Source: Psychroserpens luteolus (GTDB lineage Bacteria > Bacteroidota > Bacteroidia > Flavobacteriales > Flavobacteriaceae). Taken from it: 64,000 bases of DNA. The position numbers and the translations under genes are program-made. Below are positions 43,141 to 52,407 of this stretch, piece after piece. Where the stretch lies: assembly GCF_021032705.1 (NCBI RefSeq), contig NZ_JAHVXI010000007.1, positions 126,141 through 190,140 on the forward strand, given 5' to 3'. Position 1 is the first letter of the stretch, and the number at the start of each line of letters is the position of its first letter. The notes beneath the pieces are model-generated. The model saw nothing but the letters and a program-made list of their open reading frames with translations. It did no database searches and was not told where the DNA came from.

Positions 43141-44043
43141 ATGAGACGAATTATTCTTTTATTGATACTGCTCTCATTCATGGAATCGTTTACTCAAAAC
43201 GAACAATTGATAACGTTAGAAAACTCTAAAATTAGTTTTACTGTTTTTGGCGAAGGAACACCACTTTTAATAATTAACGGAGGTCCAGGAATGAACAGTC
43301 AAGGGTTTTCAGATTTGGCTAAAGAATTGGGAAAAACACATAAAGTCATCACCTATGATCAAAGAGGAACTGGGAAATCCAAAATTGATATTATTAGCTC
43401 AAAAACGATGACCCTCGATTTAATGTTAGAAGATATCGAAACTATTAGAAAACACATTAATGTTAAAGAGTGGGTTATTCTTGGCCATTCTTTCGGTGGT
43501 ATGCTTGCCTCCTATTATGCAACTAAATTTCCAAAAAGAATAAAAGCACTCATCTTATCTTCTTCCGGAGGGCTAGATGTTAAATCACTATCTTCAATAC
43601 AGATTACTTCAAAATTAACACAAAAACAACGTGACTCATTGTCTTATTGGACCAACAAAATAAGACGTGGTGACACCTCCTACCATGCAAAATTTCAGAG
43701 AGGAAAACACTTAGCGCCTGCCTATTTAAGAGATCGATCTCATATTAAAAGAATCGCGCATAGGTTAACACAAGTTAACTTTGAGATCAATCAATTGATA
43801 TTTCAGAATATGAATGCCATAGATTTAGATTGTAGTAATCACTTAAAATCCTTTCAAAAACCAGTACTCATAATTCAAGGAAAGCAAGATATAATTCCGA
43901 TAGAGATTTCACAAAAAACACATCGCACTTTTCCTAATTCAAAATTAAAAATTATAGCCAACTCTGGACATTATGGGTGGTTAGATCAACCCAAGATATA
44001 TTATAAAAGCATTTCTGATTTTCTAAAATCAATAAACATATAA
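43141..44043 (+). CDS. Exported alpha/beta hydrolase (proline-iminopeptidase-like)
   Basis: A 300-residue alpha/beta hydrolase. It starts with a hydrophobic signal (MRRIILLLILLSFMESFTQ), so the enzyme acts outside the cytoplasm. The oxyanion-hole motif is NGGPGMNSQGF, the nucleophile elbow GHSFGGML with the catalytic Ser, then an acid in LIIQGKQDIIP and the terminal His in IANSGHYGWLDQP. The NGGPG text and GHSFGG elbow suggest the prolyl-iminopeptidase branch, which releases N-terminal proline from peptides. That would fit the neighbouring secreted M36 peptidase, but esterase activity is equally possible. It is 6 bp upstream of the SUMF1-like gene. Confidence 0.85.
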   Translation: MRRIILLLILLSFMESFTQNEQLITLENSKISFTVFGEGTPLLIINGGPGMNSQGFSDLAKELGKTHKVITYDQRGTGKSKIDIISSKTMTLDLMLEDIETIRKHINVKEWVILGHSFGGMLASYYATKFPKRIKALILSSSGGLDVKSLSSIQITSKLTQKQRDSLSYWTNKIRRGDTSYHAKFQRGKHLAPAYLRDRSHIKRIAHRLTQVNFEINQLIFQNMNAIDLDCSNHLKSFQKPVLIIQGKQDIIPIEISQKTHRTFPNSKLKIIANSGHYGWLDQPKIYYKSISDFLKSINI

Positions 44044-44049
44044 CGAGTC

Positions 44050-45471
44050 ATGAAAACACCTATATTCATTTTCACAGCCTTCCTTGTATCTATCAATGTA
44101 CATGCAACTGATCTTAAGATTTCCAAACCGATACTTTATACCGATGATGGGCAATCATATGCTGTTCTCAACCTAAGTTGGGATAATGCATGGCATAACC
44201 AAATTAACAATGATGCGGTTTGGATATTTTTTAAATTTTTAAAAGGAACTAGAGGTTATAATCATGTAAAAGTGAACACCAATAATCATTTGGTTGTTTC
44301 TAATCATACAGATACTAAATTAGAACTCGGTATTGAGGTACCTAATGATCGTTTAGGCTTATATATATTCCCTAAAGAAAATTTTAGAGGACATGTAAAT
44401 GTAACCCTCAAAATTTTTCTAGATACAGAAAGCCTTAAGGATATTAATACAAGAACATCAAATTTTACTGCATATGCCATTGAAATGGTAAAAATACCGA
44501 ATGGTGCTTTTGTACTTGGAGATAGTGATCCGTCTGCACTCAAATTTGGATCAGTATATAAGTCGGATTCCAATGGTAATTATGATGGTCTATTTAAAGT
44601 TACAGATGAAAAGCAATCTATTACTATAGCTCCAACCAAAGGCAATCTCTATTATCAAGCACCTGAAGGATATGAAGGTGATCAAAATGGAGTAATTCCA
44701 CCTGCTTTCCCTAAAGGTGTTCAAGGATTCTATATTATGAAGTACGAACCCACGGAGGGTCAATATGTGGATTTTCTAAACTCCCTTAACGAGTACCAAA
44801 GTCAGAATAGAGCTAATTTTGGAGGAAAAAGCTATTATAGTGAAAGGGGTTCAATAACCATTAAAAATGGAAAGTATATGACCGATAACAACTACAAACC
44901 CTGTAATCACATGAGTTGGGATGACGCCATGGCATTTGCAGATTGGTCCTGCTTGAGGCCTATGACCGAGTTAGAATTTACTAAGGCTTCAAGAGGCCCA
45001 GTTCAAAACCCTTTAGGTATAGATTTTCCTTGGGGCTCAAATTCAAAAGATCAGTTACAAAGAATGGTAGCCGATAGTGGTAACCTAGAAATGCTTAACG
45101 GCATGAGCGAAGCCGAACTAACAACTAAAAACAAAGCATTATTCGGTGCTTCATACTATTGGGTAATGGATTTATCTGGTAGTCTATGGGAACGTGTGGT
45201 AACAATTGGTGATGACAAAGGAAGGTCATTTATAGGCACTCATGGAGATGGGAACCTTTCCAATTATGGGTTTGCAACCAATGAAGATTGGCCAAAGGGC
45301 ATAGAAGAAACTGGAGGTTATGGTTTTAGAGGTGGTGGCTTTTATGGCTACGGAAGAGATTATCACGACTTCAACCCTTACAGTCCTATATCTTACAGAC
45401 CTTATGGTGGATGGTCTGGTGGCAACAGAACTAATGCCTATGGAGCAAGATTTGTACGTACTTCAAATTAG
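44050..45471 (+). CDS. Exported SUMF1/formylglycine-generating-enzyme-like protein
   Basis: A 473-residue exported protein. A signal peptide (VSINVHA end, about 20) is followed by a beta-rich N-terminal domain (about 22-140: LNLSWDNAWHNQINNDAVWI). The FGE-sulfatase-like domain spans about 145-473: VKIPNGAFVLGD, YIMKYEPTEGQYVDFL, HMSWDDAMAFADWSCLRPMT-ELEF, WVMDLSGSLWERVV and a final AYGARFVRTSN. The two cysteine/copper ligands of true FGE at the C-terminus are absent (final block has no Cys), so formylglycine generation is unlikely. Related Bacteroidota proteins act in gliding/T9SS as structural proteins; its role here is unknown. It is co-oriented with the alpha/beta hydrolase. Confidence 0.82.
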   Translation: MKTPIFIFTAFLVSINVHATDLKISKPILYTDDGQSYAVLNLSWDNAWHNQINNDAVWIFFKFLKGTRGYNHVKVNTNNHLVVSNHTDTKLELGIEVPNDRLGLYIFPKENFRGHVNVTLKIFLDTESLKDINTRTSNFTAYAIEMVKIPNGAFVLGDSDPSALKFGSVYKSDSNGNYDGLFKVTDEKQSITIAPTKGNLYYQAPEGYEGDQNGVIPPAFPKGVQGFYIMKYEPTEGQYVDFLNSLNEYQSQNRANFGGKSYYSERGSITIKNGKYMTDNNYKPCNHMSWDDAMAFADWSCLRPMTELEFTKASRGPVQNPLGIDFPWGSNSKDQLQRMVADSGNLEMLNGMSEAELTTKNKALFGASYYWVMDLSGSLWERVVTIGDDKGRSFIGTHGDGNLSNYGFATNEDWPKGIEETGGYGFRGGGFYGYGRDYHDFNPYSPISYRPYGGWSGGNRTNAYGARFVRTSN

Positions 45472-45564
45472 TAACTGATAAATACGCATAGTATCTTTAA
45501 AGTAGATTAGGTCATAAAACATAAAAAACCTTAAAGTCAACAATTCTAATCTGAAATTTTAATT

Positions 45565-45720
45565 ATGAAAACTCCTCTAGTGTTAGACCTTTACACCAGT
45601 GAAGAACTTGATCTGTTCCCTACTAACAGAAGCAGGGCTCAAGCTGAATATTTCGCTTCAAGGTTTTATATCTTAAAGAAACTGTTATTGATTCATATGC
45701 TAAATGAGAATGTCATTTAA
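45565..45720 (+). CDS. Small ORF of 51 residues, uncertain
   Basis: An ATG frame of 51 codons. The product is soluble, with an acidic N-terminal half (LYTSEELDLFPTN) and a basic-hydrophobic helix (AEYFASRFYILKKLLL). It is not in the usual size range for gene prediction. No family recognised; the RAQAEYFASRF text faintly resembles the helix of holo-ACP synthases, but this is too short to claim. The start has AT-rich upstream sequence typical of the region. Confidence 0.35.
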   Translation: MKTPLVLDLYTSEELDLFPTNRSRAQAEYFASRFYILKKLLLIHMLNENVI

Positions 45721-45740
45721 AATGACCAAATCCCAAAAAA

Positions 45741-45766
45741 GCGAGATGCTCCAAAGAACATCTCGC
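45741..45766 (-). terminator. Terminator of the SusCD-lipoprotein operon
   Basis: Perfect 8-bp stem GCGAGATG / CATCTCGC with a 10-nt loop. On the minus strand it is followed by TTTTTTGGG. It lies 25 bp past the last gene of the minus-strand operon. Confidence 0.8.
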
Positions 45767-45790
45767 ACCTTATGTCTTAACTAAAATCTA

Positions 45791-46765
45791 TTAAACTTTA
45801 GTCAGGACTACTACTAAGGGTATATCACCTACTCCACAGCCTCCTGATCCTCCTTGAAAATCAAGCATATTAAGTGTTAAGGCTTCAGAATCATCACAGG
45901 GTTGTGCTATAATATTACTCGAATCACCACCAAGCAATAAAAGCGATGCACAACCAATATTGGTTGATAAACCATCGTCAATTATAACTTGACCATTGGT
46001 AAAAGAAAAAGTAACCGTCATTAAATTTGTTGGACCTCCAGGCAAGTAAGCCACCTGAAATTGTCTGCTCAATGCACCATTAGCTCCTTCGCTAATAGTT
46101 ACCGTTTGATCTGCAAAAACAGGACCACCAAAAAGACTATCGCCAGATGTTACAGTTAAATTATAATCACCAACAAAGTTACCTGATGATGCATTCAGAG
46201 AGGGACATATTTGAATTCTATAAGCTATCGGTCTGCTAGATCCATCTACACCAGCTGCAACTTTCCCATTGCTAGTTGATGTCAATACAACATCAAAAAT
46301 CATGGCTTCAGTAATATTAACAGCTTGAGCTATATCAAATTGAATCTTAGGAAACGCTTCTATTGTCAAAGGGTCTTTAGCTCCTCCATTAGCCACATCT
46401 AAATTTCCTGATTCTAGATCTGCAAAGAAAAAATGAGTTGAACTTCCAGCAGGATTAACTAAAACACCATTATTTGAAAACACGGTATTTGGATCTGGTC
46501 CTGTTACTGACACTAAATCATAATTTATTCTCAACTCATCAGTTGAAACAGGTACATTAACAAATACAGGAACTTCAAATAAGTTATCAGTATTGTAAGA
46601 ATCTATAGCAATATTTCGTGAAAAGCCATCAGTTACAAATTGCACCCAACCTGTTGTTGGATCATCATTAAATTTTCCTTCATTTTCTCCTTCACTATCA
46701 TCACAACTATAAACAGTCAATAACAACGTAAGTGAGAAAAATGTTATTTTAAAAAGATTTTTCAT
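45791..46765 (-). CDS. Outer-membrane lipoprotein of the SusCD locus (distal)
   Basis: A 324-residue lipoprotein (lipobox LTVYSC, Cys at about 21, then acidic DDSEGENEG, typical of surface-exported Bacteroidota lipoproteins). The mature part is all-beta with no catalytic motif seen. Two short blocks near 190-210 (SSGNFVGDYNLTVTSGDSLF) and the corresponding region of the neighbouring lipoprotein (DTYLVGDYALADDGSGNFL) are similar, so both may be built from related domains. It is last in the operon susC-susD-lipoprotein-lipoprotein; such proteins usually bind the transported ligand at the surface. Ligand unknown. Confidence 0.78.
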   Translation of the reverse strand: MKNLFKITFFSLTLLLTVYSCDDSEGENEGKFNDDPTTGWVQFVTDGFSRNIAIDSYNTDNLFEVPVFVNVPVSTDELRINYDLVSVTGPDPNTVFSNNGVLVNPAGSSTHFFFADLESGNLDVANGGAKDPLTIEAFPKIQFDIAQAVNITEAMIFDVVLTSTSNGKVAAGVDGSSRPIAYRIQICPSLNASSGNFVGDYNLTVTSGDSLFGGPVFADQTVTISEGANGALSRQFQVAYLPGGPTNLMTVTFSFTNGQVIIDDGLSTNIGCASLLLLGGDSSNIIAQPCDDSEALTLNMLDFQGGSGGCGVGDIPLVVVLTKV

Positions 46766-46775
46766 AGTGCTTGTT

Positions 46776-47618
46776 TTATAGTTTTGTTAATGTGAAACTT
46801 TGTACTGACATAGGTCCACATGATTCAAATGGATCTTGTAAATAATTTATAGTGTGTGTAACATCACTCGTTAACGAATAAGTACCGTTATTGGCATTAC
46901 CTGCACTTGTAAGAATATAGAATGGTGGATTTCCAGCTGTACATGACACTGAGATATCGACATCCTGACTTAAATTAAAAAGATTACAAGCTAAGTTAAC
47001 AGTGACATTAAGCACTGTATCTACTCCTGTTCCAGGTAAAAATGTAGTTGAAAATACACGCTCTGTTGGTGTAGCTCCAACGCTAACAGTAACATTACCA
47101 CTTAAGAAATTACCACTACCATCATCTGCCAATGCATAATCACCTACCAGATAAGTATCTGGTACAGGACATACTTCAAATACATTAACTACAATTCTAT
47201 TAAGGTCCATATCTACATTATCAGGCAAACCTGTTAAAGAAAAAACGATTTGCTTTACCGTAGCATCTACCAAGCCATTGTCTTCTCCGTTAATAGTTAA
47301 AACGCCTTGATAAGAATTAGCAGGAATTGTAACAGAACCTGGCAAGGTGTATGTTGCAGGGTCTGCGTTACTTTCCATTTCTAAATTAATATTAAACGTT
47401 CTATCTGTAGTTGATACAGTACTAGAGTTTAGAGTAAGATCAACACTACCTGTATCATCTATAGTAATAGGCAAGCTAACCGTAGTATTAGCGAAAGACA
47501 AAAATGTTCTATTCTCTGATTCTACACCATTAGAAAGGATAGGATCAATATTTTCATCACAAGACGTCATACAGAGCAAGAAACCAAGTACGAACGTTAT
47601 TTTATATATATGTTTCAT
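46776..47618 (-). CDS. Outer-membrane lipoprotein of the SusCD locus (proximal)
   Basis: A 280-residue lipoprotein (lipobox LLCMTSC then DENIDP). The mature part is beta-rich with a Calx-beta- or Ig-like feel in the first 130 residues (VSLPITIDDTGSVDLTLNSS, VTIPANSYQGVLTINGED). No enzyme motif. It lies 18 bp after susD and 10 bp before the distal lipoprotein gene. By position it is comparable to SusE/SusF-like surface binding proteins, but it is not recognisably homologous to them. Confidence 0.78.
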   Translation of the reverse strand: MKHIYKITFVLGFLLCMTSCDENIDPILSNGVESENRTFLSFANTTVSLPITIDDTGSVDLTLNSSTVSTTDRTFNINLEMESNADPATYTLPGSVTIPANSYQGVLTINGEDNGLVDATVKQIVFSLTGLPDNVDMDLNRIVVNVFEVCPVPDTYLVGDYALADDGSGNFLSGNVTVSVGATPTERVFSTTFLPGTGVDTVLNVTVNLACNLFNLSQDVDISVSCTAGNPPFYILTSAGNANNGTYSLTSDVTHTINYLQDPFESCGPMSVQSFTLTKL

Positions 47619-47636
47619 ATTTATTTATTGATTAAG

Positions 47637-49118
47637 TTAGTATCCTGGATTTTGTGTAATTGCATTATTACCATCGAGTTCGGCTTGAGGAATAGCTAGA
47701 GTGAATCTAAAATCATTCACAGCTAAATCACAAGGCGCATCAAACGTACCGCAATCAGCAGGTAATCTGCTTACTCCTAACCCTATATCAGAACCAATAC
47801 GCTTAATATCTAAGAAACGTTTTCCTTCAAAGCAAAATTCTTTACGTCTCTCTTTTAATATGTCTGTTAAAGCCACATTTAATGAGCCATAATTAGGCGC
47901 TGGTGATGCTGAACCAGTTCTAGCATCTCTTAAGTCTTGAACCGTTTGAGCTGCCTGTGGAAGCATTCCATTTCTCGCTTGCATTTCTGCTTTAAGTAAT
48001 TGTATTTCTGAAGCTCTAATAAGCTTGATATCATTAACTTGTAAACCACCAGCTCCTCCTGGATACTTGTTGATTAACAACTCATTTGTAGGGTCATTTA
48101 GTCCAACTATAGTACTAGCAGGTGCCAAATTAACGCTACGTCTTATATCATTTGGAAGTTCAGATAATTCATTCAATAACTGATTAGATATTTCTAAAAA
48201 GCCATCTGCAGGCATTACTTGATTAAAATAGAATAAGCCTCCAACACCATTATCTCCATTAACTCTTGCGAGTTTGAAAATGACTTCGGTATTATCTGCA
48301 TCTAAATACATCGTCGCATATTGAACCTGATTAGCCAATGGATAATCGTTCAATAATTGATTAGCCATAGTCATCGTTTGAGCATCAAAGCTTCCTTCAT
48401 CAACTGCAAGTTTGACTTGCATCGCCTTGATAAAATCTCTGCTAATAAAAATTGGTGTATTAGCAGTAGCATTACTAGGGTCTAACAAAGTATTTGCTTC
48501 TTCTAGATCCGCTTTAATAAATGCAATTGTTTCTGCCACAGTGTTTCTTTCAAAAGTATCTGAAGTTAATGGCACAAAATCAACATTTATTATTGCTAAT
48601 GAATTTGGATCTTGGTAATCTACAGTAAAGTATTCAAATAAATCAAAGTGAGCTAAGGCACGTAACCCTAGTAACTGACCTTTGATATGATTTGATTCGT
48701 TAATATCACTTTGAGTTGTAAAGGTCAAATTACCCATTGCTCTTAATACACGATTAACACGGTTAATCGTAGCATAACGATTTGACCATATAGAGTTAGA
48801 AGGTGTACCTCCAGCAAAATTAACTATATAAGAATAAGCTTGCGCTCCTTGTCCGTTACTCGCTTGACCTGCTTTTAAATTATCAGACAAAATTGCATTG
48901 GCGTATATTCCATCTCCGGTTCCATTTCCTCCAAAGTCAGGTCCATAGGCTGCATAAGCACCATTTAACCCTGTTTGCAAGTCAGCAACTGACTGAAAGG
49001 CAGCTTGTTCATTAAGCTCTCCCTCCTGTACCACATCGGTTGCATCTTCACAGGCTACAGCAATCATAAATATAGCTGCAATACCTAGTGTTTTTAATAT
49101 ATATTTTTTCATGTTCAT
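47637..49118 (-). CDS. SusD/RagB family outer-membrane lipoprotein
   Basis: A 493-residue SusD-like lipoprotein that caps the SusC channel and binds ligand. The lipobox is IAVAC at about 19-23. TPR-like helices follow; family marks include the early LQTGLNGAYAAYG, the middle LRALAHFDLFEYFTVDY and the C-terminal ILKERRKEFCFEGKRFLDIK and late NPGY end. Both M1 (49118) and M3 (49112) are possible starts; MKKYILKTLG is the more typical one. It sits 4 bp after susC. Ligand unknown; no glycoside hydrolase is nearby, so a peptide ligand is an alternative to a glycan. Confidence 0.93.
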   Translation of the reverse strand: MNMKKYILKTLGIAAIFMIAVACEDATDVVQEGELNEQAAFQSVADLQTGLNGAYAAYGPDFGGNGTGDGIYANAILSDNLKAGQASNGQGAQAYSYIVNFAGGTPSNSIWSNRYATINRVNRVLRAMGNLTFTTQSDINESNHIKGQLLGLRALAHFDLFEYFTVDYQDPNSLAIINVDFVPLTSDTFERNTVAETIAFIKADLEEANTLLDPSNATANTPIFISRDFIKAMQVKLAVDEGSFDAQTMTMANQLLNDYPLANQVQYATMYLDADNTEVIFKLARVNGDNGVGGLFYFNQVMPADGFLEISNQLLNELSELPNDIRRSVNLAPASTIVGLNDPTNELLINKYPGGAGGLQVNDIKLIRASEIQLLKAEMQARNGMLPQAAQTVQDLRDARTGSASPAPNYGSLNVALTDILKERRKEFCFEGKRFLDIKRIGSDIGLGVSRLPADCGTFDAPCDLAVNDFRFTLAIPQAELDGNNAITQNPGY

Positions 49119-49122
49119 CTTT

Positions 49123-52100
49123 TTAAAAATTTATTGTTGCACCAAAAGTGTAAATCTTAGGTGTTGGGAATTGTCCTCTATTGGTAGGTCTAAAATTAGA
49201 CTCCGGATCCCAACCTCTAAACTTTGTAAATGTCAATAGGTTTTCTCCCTGTAGATAAAGTCTCAAAGAAGAAATTGGCGTATTTTCAAGAATCTTACTT
49301 GGTAAGTTGTAAGCAAACGTTATGTTTCTTAATCTTAAGTAAGACGCATCTTCTAAATATCTATCTGTTGAATTGATATAATTTACACTTGACAATGCAG
49401 ATCCAACTCTCGGTACGTCTGTAATATCACCTGGCTGTTGCCATGCATTGAATACAGTAACCGATCTATTTCTACCATTGTTAACAGATCCTACAGATAC
49501 TTCTTGTAAATCGGCATAATCTAAGTTGTTTAACCATACATCTGCCACAAATGACCATTGTGTAGTTAACTCGAATCCTTTGTGCTCTACATTTGTTCCA
49601 AAACCTCCTTGCCATGTTGGATAGAAAGATTTGTCAATAAATACTCTATCATTAGCTGCATCTAGAGTTTCTGTAAGTGTAACACCATCTGCTTTTAAGA
49701 ATAAAGGATTACCATTAGATGGATTAACTCCTGCATATCTTACTAGGAAGTAAGACCCTAAAGCTTGTCCTTCTCCTAGAGCTGTAGAACCACCAGTGTT
49801 TACCAATCCATTTGTAGAAGGTGGTAATTGCTCAATGGTATTTTCGTTATACGAACCATTTGCATTTACACTAATTTTCCAGTTATCATTAGATAACACT
49901 CTATAGTTTAATGACAATTCTATACCTTCATTAACTAATGATCCAATATTTGAGTTAATACTAGGTGTAGCGTTGATTAATGATATTTGATTATTTTGAA
50001 ATAAGTCATCAGTAGTTTTGTTGTATACATCAAGACTACCACTTAATTTATTATCTAATACTGCAAAATCAACACCTATATTGGTTTGTGTAGTTTCCTC
50101 CCATTTTAAAGTCCTATTCTCTAATTGAGTTACTACTGTAGACACAGAACCATTATATCCAGTTCCTGCAGTATACAAACTTCTTGTAAGGTTTAAACCA
50201 CCATAGTAACCACCAGTAATTCTATCATTTCCTGATATACCATAAGACGCTCTCAGTTTTAATAGATCAAATCCAGATCCATCCATAAAGGTTTCATCAC
50301 TAATATTCCAACGTCCAGCAACAGACCAGAACGTACCCCAAGCATTATCTTCGATAAATCTAAATGAATTATCTCGTCTTATACCAGCAGATATTCCATA
50401 CTTACCATCATATACATAATCTAATGTTCCAAATATTGATAAGTTACCTACTTCACTTGTAAATGAATTTACCACTGGAATATATGGATTTACTAAAACG
50501 CCGTTTGCCGGATTTGGCTCGGTTGTAGTACCAGGTATAAATGCTGCACCACTACCAAGAAGTCTAGGATCTAAACCAGTTTGGTCAAAATCAAGACCAT
50601 CTAAAAATCCTCTATTGTACTCAAAATAAGCTGTTGCAGTCACATCATGCTTGTCGTCAAATACATTAGAATAGCTAATAGAAGGTACTACATTAAGTCT
50701 AAAATCTCTAGTATATGTTTCCTCTTGGATCCCACCAAACTGAGCTTGATTTCCGATCACATTAGCTTGAAACGGTCCTAAAATACTGTTAGGATGTAAA
50801 ATCTCTAAACGTTTTTCAGTGCTTAAATCAGCTCCTAATTGAACTCGTGCATACAAATTCTCAGCGAAATTCCAACTTGCGTTTAAAGATGCTAAAATTT
50901 TGATTTCTTCTTCTCTATCAGTATTTAATGCAATACTATTAAGTAGAACATAAGGGAAATTAGTTGCTCCATTTGAAAGAATGGCACCAGCATCTCCTGG
51001 AGTAATACCTCCATCTATTGTTTGAGAACCATCAGCTTCAAAAACACTTAAATATGGAAGCCCTTGTAAAGCTGCACTAAATGGATTGAAGAATGTCGCT
51101 CCACTACCTGCATTATCTAATTCATTCGTCTCAGAAAATCCGAGTGACAAATTAAATCCATAATTAAACTTGTCATCATCAGTTTTTCCATTAAAGTTGT
51201 TTCTTAAAGAAAAACGTTGAAAGTCTGAACCAATAAAAATACCATCTTGATTAAAGTACTGTAATGATGTAAAGTTATTTGAATTCTCACCACCCGAAGT
51301 AATCGTTAAATCATGTGATTGTGTTCTACCTGTTCTAAAGAAAACGTCGGTCCAACTTGTATTTGCTTGACTTGATATAGCAGCAATTTCAGCATCTGAT
51401 AAACCAACCCCAATTCCAGCACCATTGGCACGTTGAAATTGTAAAATTTGAGTAGAGTTTGTTAACTCAAACGGTTGATCTTGTAATTCTGAATTACCAT
51501 ATGCTGTTGTGTACCTAAACTTTAAACTCTCGTTATATCGTCCCTTTTTAGTAGTAATTACAATGGCACCATTTGCAGCTCTATTTCCGTAGATATTAGC
51601 AGCACCAGCATCTTTTAAAACAGAAAACGTTTCAATGTCATTTGGATTTATACTTCTGAAATTGTCTTCATCTACTGGAATTCCATCGACTATAAATAAT
51701 GGTTCGATGTTTCCATTTATTGATCCTGCTCCCCTAAGTATGATCGTACTGTCATTACCAGGTTGTCCAGAACCTGTTGCAATATTTAAACCAGCGACCT
51801 GTCCTTGCAGGTTTTGCAGTGCAGAGGCATTTGCCCTATCTTCTAGGATTTCTGCTTTTACTGTACCAACAGCAGCAGTACTCCTTTTAAGTGACGATAC
51901 ATTACCATAGGCAACAACCACCACTTCATCTAGTGTATTATCTGCAGTCATAATGACATCGATAGTACTAGATTCACCAATTAATTTTTCAATTGTTTGG
52001 TACCCGACATAAGAGAATACTAACGTTTCGCCAGTACTCGCTCTAATAGAAAACTGACCATCAAAATCTGTTTGTTGGCCCCTAGTAGTTCCTTTTACAA

Positions 52101-52236
52101 TTACCGTAGCTCCGGGTAATGGCAAGCCATCTTCCGAAGATGTAATTTTTCCTGTGATAGTCCTCTCTTGTGCAAAACTTGAAGTAACACTTAAAAACAA
52201 GAGCACTAACACTAAACCATAATTTTTTACTTTCAT
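49123..52236 (-). CDS. SusC/RagA family TonB-linked outer-membrane transporter
   Basis: A 1037-residue SusC-type receptor. Signal peptide (about 1-22, SSFAQ); carboxypeptidase-regulatory-like domain (about 24-105: ITGKITSSEDGLPLPGATVI, VFSYVGYQT); TonB-box-like LDEVVVVAYG; plug (about 120-230) with LQGQVAGLNI, ILRGAGSINGNIEPLFIVDG and AAANIYG-type text ending GAIVITTKKGR. The remaining 800 residues are barrel, finishing KIYTFGATINF. It forms the transport pair with the adjacent SusD protein and needs TonB energy. A large inverted repeat lies in its upstream leader. Confidence 0.95.
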   Translation of the reverse strand: MKVKNYGLVLVLLFLSVTSSFAQERTITGKITSSEDGLPLPGATVIVKGTTRGQQTDFDGQFSIRASTGETLVFSYVGYQTIEKLIGESSTIDVIMTADNTLDEVVVVAYGNVSSLKRSTAAVGTVKAEILEDRANASALQNLQGQVAGLNIATGSGQPGNDSTIILRGAGSINGNIEPLFIVDGIPVDEDNFRSINPNDIETFSVLKDAGAANIYGNRAANGAIVITTKKGRYNESLKFRYTTAYGNSELQDQPFELTNSTQILQFQRANGAGIGVGLSDAEIAAISSQANTSWTDVFFRTGRTQSHDLTITSGGENSNNFTSLQYFNQDGIFIGSDFQRFSLRNNFNGKTDDDKFNYGFNLSLGFSETNELDNAGSGATFFNPFSAALQGLPYLSVFEADGSQTIDGGITPGDAGAILSNGATNFPYVLLNSIALNTDREEEIKILASLNASWNFAENLYARVQLGADLSTEKRLEILHPNSILGPFQANVIGNQAQFGGIQEETYTRDFRLNVVPSISYSNVFDDKHDVTATAYFEYNRGFLDGLDFDQTGLDPRLLGSGAAFIPGTTTEPNPANGVLVNPYIPVVNSFTSEVGNLSIFGTLDYVYDGKYGISAGIRRDNSFRFIEDNAWGTFWSVAGRWNISDETFMDGSGFDLLKLRASYGISGNDRITGGYYGGLNLTRSLYTAGTGYNGSVSTVVTQLENRTLKWEETTQTNIGVDFAVLDNKLSGSLDVYNKTTDDLFQNNQISLINATPSINSNIGSLVNEGIELSLNYRVLSNDNWKISVNANGSYNENTIEQLPPSTNGLVNTGGSTALGEGQALGSYFLVRYAGVNPSNGNPLFLKADGVTLTETLDAANDRVFIDKSFYPTWQGGFGTNVEHKGFELTTQWSFVADVWLNNLDYADLQEVSVGSVNNGRNRSVTVFNAWQQPGDITDVPRVGSALSSVNYINSTDRYLEDASYLRLRNITFAYNLPSKILENTPISSLRLYLQGENLLTFTKFRGWDPESNFRPTNRGQFPTPKIYTFGATINF

Positions 52237-52269
52237 AAGCTTAAATTTTTAATTATTACGATGTTAGTT

Positions 52270-52407
52270 GTAGTGCAATTGAGAAAGGCAGGCAGCGTTG
52301 TATTTTTAAAGACTAATTCAAAATAATTACTCAGTATGAAATTAAAGTTAACATGGATATTTCATAAATATAGTAAGGCAACGACTGCCTAGCCTTGCAA
52401 TTGCTAC
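52270..52407 (-). repeat. Long imperfect inverted repeat in the susC leader
   Basis: Left arm 52270-52300 (GTAGTGCAATTG...AGGCAGCGTTG) and right arm 52379-52407 (CAACGACTGCCT...CAATTGCTAC) pair over about 29 bp with a few mismatches and bulges, enclosing about 78 bp. It lies 35-170 bp upstream of the susC start, probably in its 5' leader. No target-site duplication is visible, so a mobile element is unlikely. Confidence 0.6.

Noticed and set aside
52270-52407. Miniature transposable element
   Set aside because: The arms are imperfect and no target-site duplication is visible; a leader structure is more likely.
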